This document shows, one piece after another, positions 23,751-30,948 of a stretch of 37,857 bases of DNA. The translations under genes and the position numbers were made by a program. Each line of letters opens with the position of its first letter. Position 1 is the stretch's first letter. Origin of the DNA: Bog-473 sp036502025 (GTDB lineage Bacteria > Actinomycetota > Acidimicrobiia > Acidimicrobiales > RAAP-2). The notes under the pieces are model-generated. The model had not been told where the DNA came from. It made no database searches and worked only from the letters and a program-made list of their open reading frames with translations. The stretch lies in NCBI GenBank assembly GCA_036502025.1, contig DASXZJ010000043.1:1-37857 (forward strand), written 5' to 3'.

Positions 23751-24671
23751 CTAGCGGTCCCGGTCGGCCAGCAGTCGCACCCTGATCGTCCCGCCGAAGC
23801 CCTGGGGGTCGTTGCGCACCACCCGGACCGGCCGGTTGGCCACGCGGCAGGTCACCGTGGTCCCGGATTCGAACCGCCCGATCTCCTGGCCGTCGATCAC
23901 CACCGCCGCCGCCTTGTCGTCGGCGATCACCACCGAGACGACCTGGTCCTCGGTCAGGACCAGGCTGCGGTCCAGCGAGAGGTGCGGCGCGACGGGGGTG
24001 ACGACCATGGCGCGCAAGGTCGGAGCCAGAATCGGTCCGCCCGCCGAGAGGTTGTACGCGGTCGACCCGGTCGGCGACGCGATGAGGAGCCCATCGGCGG
24101 AGTACGTCAGGACAGCCTCCCCGTCGATAGAGGTGGCCAGGCGGACGGTGTGGCCGAAGACCGTCTTCTCCAGCACGACCTCGTTGAGAGCCAGGTACGG
24201 GAACTCGCCATGACCGGATGAACGGTCGCCGGGGCCGGCCGTACTGTCCGCTGACCCGCTGGCTTCAGCCGACGGGGAGGAGATGGCCGCCTCGAGGGCG
24301 CAGCGGGATTCGATAACCGCCTTGCCGTCGAACAAGCGGTTCAGGGCGACCCGGAGCTGATCGGGCACCAGGTCGGGCAGGTAGCCGACCCGCCCGAAGT
24401 TGACGCCCAGCACGGGCACGTCGTTGGACCAGGCCAGCCGCACCACCCGCAGGAAGGTGCCGTCCCCGCCCAGGCTGACCGCCACGTCGGTGCCCTTGAG
24501 GTCGACCGCGTTGACGTCGCACTCGATCCCGTCCTCGGTGACCACGTCGGGCGCGCTGAACCGCAGGATGCGGGTGGTGTCGTGGCGCGAGGAGAGCCAG
24601 TCCGCCGTATCGTGCGCCAGCGCCAGCGCGTCGGGGCGCTGGGGATGCACGAGAAAGGTCACCGTCGACAT
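23751..24671 (-). CDS. nadK: NAD kinase
   Basis: 306 residues. GGDGT at 68-72 (ATP and NAD binding), ALNEVV with the NE pair near 163-164, and SPTGSTAYNLSAGGPI are the three NAD kinase motifs. It phosphorylates NAD to NADP. A Ser/Gly/Ala/Asp-rich insertion at about 131-156, in a loop just before the NE motif, is not part of the usual fold and is probably disordered. The ATG at 24671 fits. It lies 16 bp after tlyA and 26 bp before recN, all on the same strand. Confidence 0.95.
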   Translation of the reverse strand: MSTVTFLVHPQRPDALALAHDTADWLSSRHDTTRILRFSAPDVVTEDGIECDVNAVDLKGTDVAVSLGGDGTFLRVVRLAWSNDVPVLGVNFGRVGYLPDLVPDQLRVALNRLFDGKAVIESRCALEAAISSPSAEASGSADSTAGPGDRSSGHGEFPYLALNEVVLEKTVFGHTVRLATSIDGEAVLTYSADGLLIASPTGSTAYNLSAGGPILAPTLRAMVVTPVAPHLSLDRSLVLTEDQVVSVVIADDKAAAVVIDGQEIGRFESGTTVTCRVANRPVRVVRNDPQGFGGTIRVRLLADRDR

Positions 24672-24687
24672 GGGGCGCCGGCCCGCT

Positions 24688-25551
24688 TCAGTCCGCCGCC
24701 GAGGCGGCCGCGTCGGGAGGGCCTGCTGCTTCTTCTGTCAGCTCGGTGAGGAGGCGACCGACCGCCGCCACCCCCAGACCCGGGGTGGCCTTGCGGGTGT
24801 GCAGCAGAAACTCGACATTGCCGGCGGGGCCGGTCAGGGGCGAAACCATCGCCCCCATGATGCCGGTTCCGGCGGCCTGAAGGGCGGACGTGACCTTCGC
24901 CAGCGAGCTGTGCCACACCGCGGGGTCCCGGACCACGCCCCGGCCCTTCGAGACGGCGGGCCGGCCCGCCTCGAACTGGGGCTTGACCAAGAGCACCAGG
25001 TCGGCGTCATCGGTGCCGATGGAGCCGCAGAGCGCGGGGGCGACCGTGGTCAGCGAGATGAAGGAGAGGTCGGCCGTCACCAGCTGGCAGGGCTCGAAGG
25101 CGGGGTCCCGCTCCCGGACGACCGCCGCGGTCAGCGTGCGCGCGTTGAGCCGCTCGAGGACGGTGACCCGGGGGTCGTGGCGCAGGCGCTGATCGAGCTG
25201 CCCGTGGCCAACGTCGACGGCGTAGACGTGGCGGGCGCCCCGCTGCAGGAGGCAGTCGGTGAAGCCGCCGGTCGAGGCCCCGGCATCGAGGACGCGGCGA
25301 CCGTCGACACCGACGTTGAAGGTGCGCAGGGCGGCGTCGAGCTTCTCGCCGCCCCGGCTCACGAAGCGGGCCGGGGGTCCCAGGACCACGATGGCCTCGT
25401 CCGGCGCCACCAGGCGGGCCGCCTTGTCGGCCGGCGAGCCGGCCACGATCACCTGGCCGGCCGCGATGGCGGCGCGGGCCTCGGGCCGGCTGGATATGAG
25501 GCCTCGCCGTACGAGCTCGGTATCGAGCCGCCGGCGGGCCCCCCGAGTCAG
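24688..25551 (-). CDS. tlyA: TlyA family 16S/23S rRNA 2'-O-methyltransferase, CTG start
   Basis: 287 residues if started at CTG 25551. Residues 7-40 form the S4 RNA-binding domain (RRLDTELVRRGLISS onward), then an FtsJ-like methyltransferase with SRGGEKLDAAL, the SAM site DAGASTGGFTD at about 89-99, and LVKPQFEAG. TlyA methylates 2'-OH groups of 16S and 23S rRNA cytidines and its loss causes capreomycin resistance in M. tuberculosis. No ATG, GTG or TTG lies in frame before the S4 domain; the first, GTG 25452, would delete most of it. CTG 25551 overlaps the upstream stop exactly as CTGA, so coupled re-initiation is inferred. Confidence 0.9.
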   Translation of the reverse strand: MTRGARRRLDTELVRRGLISSRPEARAAIAAGQVIVAGSPADKAARLVAPDEAIVVLGPPARFVSRGGEKLDAALRTFNVGVDGRRVLDAGASTGGFTDCLLQRGARHVYAVDVGHGQLDQRLRHDPRVTVLERLNARTLTAAVVRERDPAFEPCQLVTADLSFISLTTVAPALCGSIGTDDADLVLLVKPQFEAGRPAVSKGRGVVRDPAVWHSSLAKVTSALQAAGTGIMGAMVSPLTGPAGNVEFLLHTRKATPGLGVAAVGRLLTELTEEAAGPPDAAASAAD

Positions 25552-26036
25552 CTGCCTGACCGACCCGGGCTGGCCTTCTTGGCCGGGGCCTTCTTGGCGG
25601 CAGCCTTCTTCTTGGCCGGGGCCTTCTTGGCCGGGGCCTTCTTCTTGGGCCGTCCCGACGGCGTCACCTTCTTGGCCGCGGCGCGGGCAGCCTTGGCTGT
25701 CTTGCCGGCCTGCCTGGTGGCGTCGTGAGTGGCCGCCCGCCCGGCCTCGGCCGAGCGCTTGAGCACGTCGGCCACGCGGTCGGCGATGGCCTCCAGCGAC
25801 GAAGCGTCGATCTTCTTGAGTTGCGACGCCACCTCGTGGCGAATCAGTTCGAGGACCTGCTCACTGGTCTTGCGGCTGCGATCAACCAAGTTGTCCACCC
25901 ACTCCTGTGCCTGTCCGCGCTGGATATCCCCGGCGCTCACCAATTCTCGCACGATTTCCTCCGCGCGGGCTCGGGTGACCTGACCGAAGACAGTGCCGGC
26001 TTCCACGTACTTCTTGATTCGTTCGTTACTTGCCAT
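25548..26036 (-). CDS. Phasin-like / histone H1-like Lys-Ala-Pro-rich protein
   Basis: 162 residues in two parts. Residues 1-98 are helical and amphipathic, resembling the polyhydroxyalkanoate granule-associated (PhaI/PhaF) phasin domain. The tail (about 99-162) is rich in Lys, Ala and Pro with repeated AKKAPAKK units, like the C-terminal tails of histone H1 and PhaF, which bind DNA. A double role in binding DNA and a hydrophobic surface is plausible, but PHA genes are absent here. It sits between the HAD gene and tlyA, where M. tuberculosis has the small Rv1693. ATG 26036 is preceded by a full -35/-10 promoter overlapping a palindrome. Confidence 0.85.
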   Translation of the reverse strand: MASNERIKKYVEAGTVFGQVTRARAEEIVRELVSAGDIQRGQAQEWVDNLVDRSRKTSEQVLELIRHEVASQLKKIDASSLEAIADRVADVLKRSAEAGRAATHDATRQAGKTAKAARAAAKKVTPSGRPKKKAPAKKAPAKKKAAAKKAPAKKASPGRSGS

Positions 26037-26043
26037 GGATGCA

Positions 26044-26072
26044 AGAGTATCTCAAGTGCTAGCTGATAGCAA
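26044..26072 (-). promoter_or_regulatory. Sigma-70-like promoter of the histone-like gene
   Basis: The minus strand carries TTGCTA (26072-26067), a 17-bp spacer and TACTCT (26049-26044), then 7 nt to the ATG at 26036. This is the only start in the window with both boxes recognisable. The region is markedly AT-rich for this DNA. Confidence 0.6.
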
Positions 26073-26077
26073 GCACT
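26055..26077. promoter_or_regulatory. 23-bp imperfect palindrome over the -35 box (candidate operator)
   Basis: AGTGCTTGCT / AGCTAGCACT arms (minus strand) pair over ten positions with one mismatch around a 3-nt centre. It overlaps the -35 box of the histone-like gene and the stop codon of the HAD gene. Confidence 0.5.
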
Positions 26078-26855
26078 AATTTGCCCGTTGTTCGAGGGTT
26101 GTTTGCACGAGCGTCGCCAGATCCTTGGCCACCGTGGCGGGCTCGGGGTCGGTGGGCACGTGCGCCGCATCGGTCACGCCCGAGAGCACCAGGGCGAACG
26201 GGATGCCCAGCTGCTCGGCCAGGATGCCGTCGGTGGCCGGGCGGTCCCCCACCATGACCCGGAGGTCGGAGGCCCGGGACCGGACCGCCTCGGCGGTCGG
26301 GAGATGGGGCTTGCCGGCCACCTCGGGCCGGGTCTCGGCGGCCGTGGCCACCGCAGCCAGGAGGGCGCCGGTACCCGGGAGCAGCCCGTCGGGCGTCGGG
26401 TGGGTCGGATCCTCGTTGGTGCCGATGAAGCGGGCCCCCTGGCGCACCGTGCGGGCGGCCAGCGCGACGGCGTCGAAGGTGAAGCTCCGGGTCCACCCGA
26501 CGACGACGGCGTCGGCATGACCTCCGTCGACCATGGTCACGCCGCGGCGGACCAGGGCCTCGCGGACCCCGGCCTCCGCCAGCACCAGCGCGGTCGAGCC
26601 CACCGGCAGCATCTCGGCCACCACATCGGCCGAACTCAGGAGATCGGCATCCTCGGTGGGGATGCGGCACCGGGTCATCCGCTCGTGATACTCGGCCCGG
26701 GTGGGCGCCGAGTTGTTGGTGGCGAAGAGGACGCGGACGCCGGCGGCCCGCAGGTCGGCCACGGCGACATCGACGCCGTCGATGGGCTCACCGGCCAGCC
26801 AGATCACACCGTCGAGGTCGATGACCCAGGTGCCGAGCGCCGGCGGAGGCCACAT
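26076..26855 (-). CDS. HAD-IIA family phosphatase (NagD/phosphoglycolate-phosphatase-like)
   Basis: 259 residues. Motif I DLDGV (nucleophile D13, acid D15), motif II ATNNS, cap domain of the C2a type in the middle (VVVGWTRSFTFD), GKPHLPT with the motif III Lys, and motif IV VGDRPATDG, where Pro-Ala replaces the common Leu-Asp. It dephosphorylates a small metabolite; in M. tuberculosis the syntenic Rv1692 is a glycerol-phosphate phosphatase. ATG 26855 has TAGCCT 8 nt upstream and is divergent from the small PH-like gene. Confidence 0.9.
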   Translation of the reverse strand: MWPPPALGTWVIDLDGVIWLAGEPIDGVDVAVADLRAAGVRVLFATNNSAPTRAEYHERMTRCRIPTEDADLLSSADVVAEMLPVGSTALVLAEAGVREALVRRGVTMVDGGHADAVVVGWTRSFTFDAVALAARTVRQGARFIGTNEDPTHPTPDGLLPGTGALLAAVATAAETRPEVAGKPHLPTAEAVRSRASDLRVMVGDRPATDGILAEQLGIPFALVLSGVTDAAHVPTDPEPATVAKDLATLVQTTLEQRAN

Positions 26856-26863
26856 AGGGGCGA

Positions 26864-26869
26864 AGGCTA
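26864..26869 (-). promoter_or_regulatory. Leaderless-type -10 hexamer for the HAD gene
   Basis: The minus strand reads TAGCCT, 8 nt, then the ATG at 26855. Confidence 0.5.
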
Positions 26870-26880
26870 CCGGGCGACCG

Positions 26881-26886
26881 TAAGCT
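26881..26886 (+). promoter_or_regulatory. Leaderless-type -10 hexamer for the PH-like gene
   Basis: TAAGCT, 7 nt, then the ATG at 26894. Its divergent partner hexamer is only 11 bp away. Confidence 0.5.
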
Positions 26887-26893
26887 CGCCCGC

Positions 26894-27244
26894 ATGGCCC
26901 AACTGCGCGTCGAGGGCAACGAACTGGTCGTCGACCTGAGCGCGGTCGAGAAGGCCGAAGCGTTCCATGGCGACGTCCGGGTACCCCTGGCCTCGGTGCA
27001 ACGCGCCGAGGCGGTCGACGACCCGTGGCCGCACCTCCGGGGCATCCGCGCCCCGGGCACGGGCATCCCCCAGGTGATCGCGGTCGGGACCCGGCGTGGT
27101 GGCTTCGGCAAGGACTTCGCCGCCGTGCACGGGAAGGGCCCGGCCGTCGTGGTCGATCTGGGGGACGCCGACTACGCCCGCCTGGTGGTGACCGACGACG
27201 CCGCGGTCGAGGTGGCCGCCGCCATCAATGCGGCTCGAGGTTAG
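26894..27244 (+). CDS. Small conserved actinobacterial protein, PH-like fold suspected
   Basis: 116 residues, no signal peptide or membrane segment. It is made of short strands (LRVEGNELVVDLS, VRVPLASVQRAE, PAVVVDLGDADYARLVV) ending in a helix (DDAAVEVAAAINAARG), a layout typical of bacterial PH-like domains; the motif GIPQVIAVGTRRGGFGKDF is probably its conserved centre. I recognise the general type from actinobacterial genomes, not a named family. It is a monocistronic gene by position, convergent with the 37-aa gene. Confidence 0.72.
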   Translation: MAQLRVEGNELVVDLSAVEKAEAFHGDVRVPLASVQRAEAVDDPWPHLRGIRAPGTGIPQVIAVGTRRGGFGKDFAAVHGKGPAVVVDLGDADYARLVVTDDAAVEVAAAINAARG

Positions 27245-27272
27245 CCGGCAGGACCTGCGGCGCCGGGCCCGA

Positions 27273-27386
27273 TCACCGTCCGAGGCCGGTGCGCTGCTCC
27301 TTCTTCTCCCGCTTGGCCTCGCGCTTTTCCTTGAGGGACTTACCGGGTTTCTTGCCCGCGGGTTTCTGGGGGGACTTCTGGGGCAT
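27273..27386 (-). CDS. 37-residue Lys/Arg-rich protein
   Basis: A 37-residue protein with repeated KPxGKK and SLKEKREAKREKKE segments, about half charged residues. The ATG at 27386 has a strong Shine-Dalgarno GAGGAG 6 nt upstream, which makes translation credible despite its size; a longer in-frame ORF reaching 27572 is spurious because it runs through the terminator hairpin. Similar short basic proteins occur in actinobacteria without known function; nucleic-acid or ribosome binding is a guess. Confidence 0.65.
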   Translation of the reverse strand: MPQKSPQKPAGKKPGKSLKEKREAKREKKEQRTGLGR

Positions 27387-27535
27387 GGTGCTCTCCTCTT
27401 CTGCTTCGTTCAGTTGTCGTGGTCTCGAGAGCGGTGGGATATCACCCTCGTTCCATTGTGCCCCAGTGCAGCGCGCCAGAGCACGAGTTGAGCCCAGACC
27501 CACCACCGGGCGCCCTTCAAGCGGCTCACCGACGT

Positions 27536-27569
27536 GCTGAGAGCGGAGGCATCCGCCTCCGCTCTCAGC
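27536..27569 (-). terminator. Strong hairpin terminator after livK
   Basis: GCTGAGAGCGGAGGC (27536-27550) and its exact complement (27555-27569) form a perfect 15-bp stem with an ATCC tetraloop, 16 bp beyond the livK stop. There is no T-tract. Remaining DNA to 27387 holds nothing else recognisable. Confidence 0.8.
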
Positions 27570-27585
27570 CACATCAGGGTCGCGG

Positions 27586-28974
27586 TTAGGAGGTAGACAC
27601 CAGCTTCTTGGGCGGCACCGAGGTCTTACCCTTGTAAGGCTTGACCGGCCCGGCTCCGGGGTTGGTCACCTCCACGAAGCTGACCGGGGTGGCACCGATC
27701 CAGCTGCCCGTCGGCGTCACGGCCGGTGGCGCCGTGCTGCTCAGCTTGTACACCGCTTCGCCTTCGAACCCGAAGTGCACCGAGCTCGAGTACGACAGCG
27801 GGACGAAGCCTGGCGTGACGAACTTCTTGCCCGACTTGGCGATGGCCGAGATGAGTCCGGCCCGGGTGAGGTTCTTCCCGGCGGCCTTCAGCGCCTGGAT
27901 GAACGTGTAGCCCAAGGCGATCCCGTACTGCGTATTGCCGTCGAGGCCGTACTTGGCGTAGAGGCTGGGGGCGTAGTCGGCCAGCAGCTTCTTCTCGACC
28001 TTGACCCACGCGTTCGACGTGTCGGCTTCGGGTGCGAAGTAGGACGTCGTGATCACGCCATTGAGCAGACCCGTCGCCGCTTGCGCCTGCGCCGCGGTGC
28101 CGCCGCCCTTCTGGGTGAACCCGGACAGCAGCGGCCCGACGGTCGGCGCGTCAGCACCGACGCTGTCGACGACATACTGGGGCTGGAACCCGATGGCCGC
28201 GGCCGGCAACATGGCCAGGGCCGTGGCGGCCGGGATGGTGGCCAGCACGACCACCTGCGCTCCGGCGGCCTTCAAGGCTGCCATCTGGTTGGACAGCGGT
28301 CCGGCCAACGTGGCGGCGTCATAGGTCTGGCGCGACACCACCGACGAAGAGGCGAGCTCCATGTCGAGACCCTTGACCACGTCCTGCCCGAACTCGTCGT
28401 CCTGGGAGAGGTAGCCGATCTTCTCGCCGGCGAAGTTCGCCTTGATGTAGGCCCCCAGGATCTTGCCGTCGACCGTGTACGGCGGCTGCCAGCCCAGGCT
28501 CTCGGGGTACTTCGGGTCAGACCAGCAGTTGCACCCTGACTCGATGAAGAGTTGCGGCACTTTCTGCGAGTTCAGGAAGGATTGAACTGCCGCCTGTGTC
28601 GGGGTACCGAGCGAGCCGACGTCGGCGAAGATGTTGTCCTGGAGCACGAGCTTGCGGGTGAGGGTGGCGGTATTGGCCGGGTTGTAGCCGTCGTCGACGT
28701 AGTTGTAATGGATCTTGCGGCCGTAGACCCCGCCGTGGGCGTTGACCCAACTGAAGACGGCATTCGCCGCCGGTGCGATCTCGTCGTACCCCGGCGCAGC
28801 CGGGCCGGTCAACGGCACCGTGGCGCCGATCGTGATGCTGTTCGACGTCACCCCTGGCGTCGACGCGGCCGTGGCCGAACCCGTCAGCATCGTGGTGGCC
28901 AACACGGTACCCATTCCGCCCGCGGCCAGCACACGGGCCCATCGGGCTTTAAAAGTGTGATTGCTATGTCTCAT
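27586..28974 (-). CDS. livK: Branched-chain amino acid ABC transporter substrate-binding protein
   Basis: 462 residues. A signal peptide (basic HTFKARWAR, hydrophobic core, cleavage near GSATAAS) exports it; no lipobox Cys is seen. The mature part is a periplasmic-binding type I fold of the Leu/Ile/Val family: SITIGATVPLTGPAAPGYDEI, DDGYNPANTATLTRKLV, VGSLGTPTQAAVQSFLN, and a C-terminal lobe with TFIQALKAAGKNLTR. Start: ATG 28974 is chosen because GGAG lies 6 nt upstream; the in-frame ATG at 28992 is upstream of that site and overlaps livM's end. It is the last gene of livGFHMK, followed by the terminator. Confidence 0.93.
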   Translation of the reverse strand: MRHSNHTFKARWARVLAAGGMGTVLATTMLTGSATAASTPGVTSNSITIGATVPLTGPAAPGYDEIAPAANAVFSWVNAHGGVYGRKIHYNYVDDGYNPANTATLTRKLVLQDNIFADVGSLGTPTQAAVQSFLNSQKVPQLFIESGCNCWSDPKYPESLGWQPPYTVDGKILGAYIKANFAGEKIGYLSQDDEFGQDVVKGLDMELASSSVVSRQTYDAATLAGPLSNQMAALKAAGAQVVVLATIPAATALAMLPAAAIGFQPQYVVDSVGADAPTVGPLLSGFTQKGGGTAAQAQAATGLLNGVITTSYFAPEADTSNAWVKVEKKLLADYAPSLYAKYGLDGNTQYGIALGYTFIQALKAAGKNLTRAGLISAIAKSGKKFVTPGFVPLSYSSSVHFGFEGEAVYKLSSTAPPAVTPTGSWIGATPVSFVEVTNPGAGPVKPYKGKTSVPPKKLVSTS

Positions 28975-28988
28975 CACTTCTCCTTTGT

Positions 28989-30068
28989 TCATGGTGTATT
29001 TCCTAGACCAAGTCGCGGCACCATGCTCGTAATGCGGTGCCAGCCCCAACGGAGACCACCCTGGATACCCGTTGGCGCCACGATCATGGCGACGATGAGC
29101 ACCAGCCCGAAAATGATGGTGGCGAGGTACGCGCTGACGCCGTTCCCCAGGCTGAAGTCACCCGACAGCGACGTCGACCACTGCGGGAGGTAGACCAAGA
29201 GGACGGCGCCCCACCACATGCCCATCAGGCTGCCGGTCCCCCCCAACACCATGGCCGCCAGTAGCTGGATGGACAGTGTGAGGGGGAATTCGCCGGTATT
29301 CACCACGCCGGTCGAGAGGCCGAGAAACGCCCCGGCCAGGCCGGCGCACGCCGCGCTGATCACGAAGGCCAGCACCTTGGTGCGCGCCACATGGATCCCG
29401 GCGAGCGAGGCCGCTACCTCGTCATCGCGCACGGCCCGGAAGGACCGGCCGAAACGACTCGAGAGCAGGTTGGCCAGCAGCACCAGCGTCACCAGGGCGC
29501 CGATGATCTGGATCCAACTCAACCACTCTTCGGGATTGAGCGTCCCCGGGGCGGTGGGGACGATCGTGGTGAGGCCTTGATCCCCGCCGAACGTGTCGCT
29601 CCACTTGTCGGCGATGGGAGGGAGGGCCAGGGCCAGCAGAAGGGTCATGCCGGCCAGGTACGGGCCTTTGAGCCGGGTGGCCGGGATGCCGATGATCAAC
29701 CCCATGACCGCCGCGACGCCCACCGCGGCGAGGAGCTCGACGATGAAGTTGAGCTCGGTGTGCGTCATCAGGAGGGCGACGGTGTAAGCCCCGACCGCCA
29801 TGAAAGCGCCGTGGCCGAGCGAGATCTGCCCGTTGACCCCGGTCAACAGGCTCAGGCCGGCCAGCGCGATCACGTAAAGCGCGATCTCGCCGATCTCGAA
29901 GTCGTTGTACGGGCTGACCGACGACGTCAACAAGTAGAGGATGGCCGCGCCAACGAGAGCGAGGATCAGATGCCGGACGAGCGGCTGGGTGGGCAGCCGC
30001 AGGTTGCGCCGCCAGTCGCCGTGCTCGGGCTGACCCAGGGCCGCGGGCGCGGTGTCGGTTACGGCCAT
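28989..30068 (-). CDS. livM: Branched-chain amino acid ABC permease LivM
   Basis: 359 residues with about nine or ten membrane segments. The family EAA-like block GLSLLTGVNGQISLGHGAFMAVGAY and the RSFRAVRDDEVAASLAG cytoplasmic loop (contact with the ATPases) are clear. It forms the membrane channel with LivH. The ATG at 30068 is 1 bp from the livH stop. A short N-terminal hydrophilic tail of 30 residues precedes the first membrane segment. Confidence 0.95.
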   Translation of the reverse strand: MAVTDTAPAALGQPEHGDWRRNLRLPTQPLVRHLILALVGAAILYLLTSSVSPYNDFEIGEIALYVIALAGLSLLTGVNGQISLGHGAFMAVGAYTVALLMTHTELNFIVELLAAVGVAAVMGLIIGIPATRLKGPYLAGMTLLLALALPPIADKWSDTFGGDQGLTTIVPTAPGTLNPEEWLSWIQIIGALVTLVLLANLLSSRFGRSFRAVRDDEVAASLAGIHVARTKVLAFVISAACAGLAGAFLGLSTGVVNTGEFPLTLSIQLLAAMVLGGTGSLMGMWWGAVLLVYLPQWSTSLSGDFSLGNGVSAYLATIIFGLVLIVAMIVAPTGIQGGLRWGWHRITSMVPRLGLGNTP

Positions 30069-30069
30069 A

Positions 30070-30948
30070 TCACACCCGCCGGGCCGCCGGCCGGGAGAAG
30101 ATCCCTTCGGGGCGAGCCATGAGCGCCACCATGAGGAGAGCCAGGGCGCCCAGCGGTTGGAGCCCCGAGCCCAAGTAGCCCCCGACGTAGGAGATGCACA
30201 GGCCGGTGACCAGTCCGCCGATCAGGGCACCCACGGGGCTCTCCAGGCCCCCGATGACCGCGGCGGTGAAGGCGTAGACCAAGTTGAGGTCCATGAAGTA
30301 GGGACCGAAGGAGCTGGTGGGCGCGACCAGGAAGCCGGCCAGGGCGCCCGCCACACCAGCGAGGGCCCACCCCAGGGTCAGGATCAAGCCCACCCGTACG
30401 CCGAGCAGTCTCGAGATCTCGCCGGCGAAGGCCGAGGCGCGCATGCGCAGGCCGAGGGAGGTCGCCCGGAAGAGGGCGAGGGTGGCCAGCATGAGGACCA
30501 CCACGGCCACCAGGATGTACACGTCGAAGTGCGAGAAGGCGATCTTGGTATGACCCACCGTGAGCCCACTCTGGGAGAAGGCGGCGGGGAAGCCGCGGCT
30601 GGAGTTGCCGTAGATGGCACCGGCCAAACCCTCGAGGACCACGAGCAGGCCGATGGTCACGATGACCGGATTCAGCTCGGACTTGCCCTGCAGGGGACGG
30701 ATCAGCACCCTTTCGACCGCGGCACCGAAGACGAAACCGATGGCCAGCACCATCACGAAGGCCCACCAGTACCCAATGCCCTTGTTGAGGAGGCTGGAGG
30801 CGATGAAGGTGGTCATCATGCCCATGGCGCCCTGGGCGAAGTTGATGATTTTGGTGGCCCGGAAGATCAGGACGAGGGAGAGAGCCAGGGCGGCGAAGAT
30901 CATCCCGTTTACGATCCCGTCGAGCGTGATGTTGATGAAGAGGCTCAC
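30070..30948 (-). CDS. livH: Branched-chain amino acid ABC permease LivH
   Basis: 292 residues, eight or so membrane segments. DGIVNGMIFAALALSLVLIFRATKIINFAQGAMG is the classical LivH N-terminal block, and RMRASAFAGEISRLLGV is the ATPase contact loop. The GTG start shares its G with the TAG stop of livF, a one-base overlap (TAGTG). Confidence 0.95.
   Translation of the reverse strand: MSLFINITLDGIVNGMIFAALALSLVLIFRATKIINFAQGAMGMMTTFIASSLLNKGIGYWWAFVMVLAIGFVFGAAVERVLIRPLQGKSELNPVIVTIGLLVVLEGLAGAIYGNSSRGFPAAFSQSGLTVGHTKIAFSHFDVYILVAVVVLMLATLALFRATSLGLRMRASAFAGEISRLLGVRVGLILTLGWALAGVAGALAGFLVAPTSSFGPYFMDLNLVYAFTAAVIGGLESPVGALIGGLVTGLCISYVGGYLGSGLQPLGALALLMVALMARPEGIFSRPAARRV

Noticed and set aside
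23860..23885. tRNA-like GGATTCGAACC sequence
   Set aside because: It lies inside nadK coding DNA, and no acceptor stem or anticodon arm can be built around it.
25560..25660. Regular repeats in the histone-like gene as a CRISPR or mobile repeat
   Set aside because: They are in-frame Ala-Lys-Lys-Ala-Pro codons with silent differences, so they reflect protein composition.
28975..29049. Upstream starts for livK (28992 and 29049)
   Set aside because: The GGAG ribosome site is between 28992 and 28974, so only the ATG at 28974 is properly spaced; the longer versions also overlap livM.
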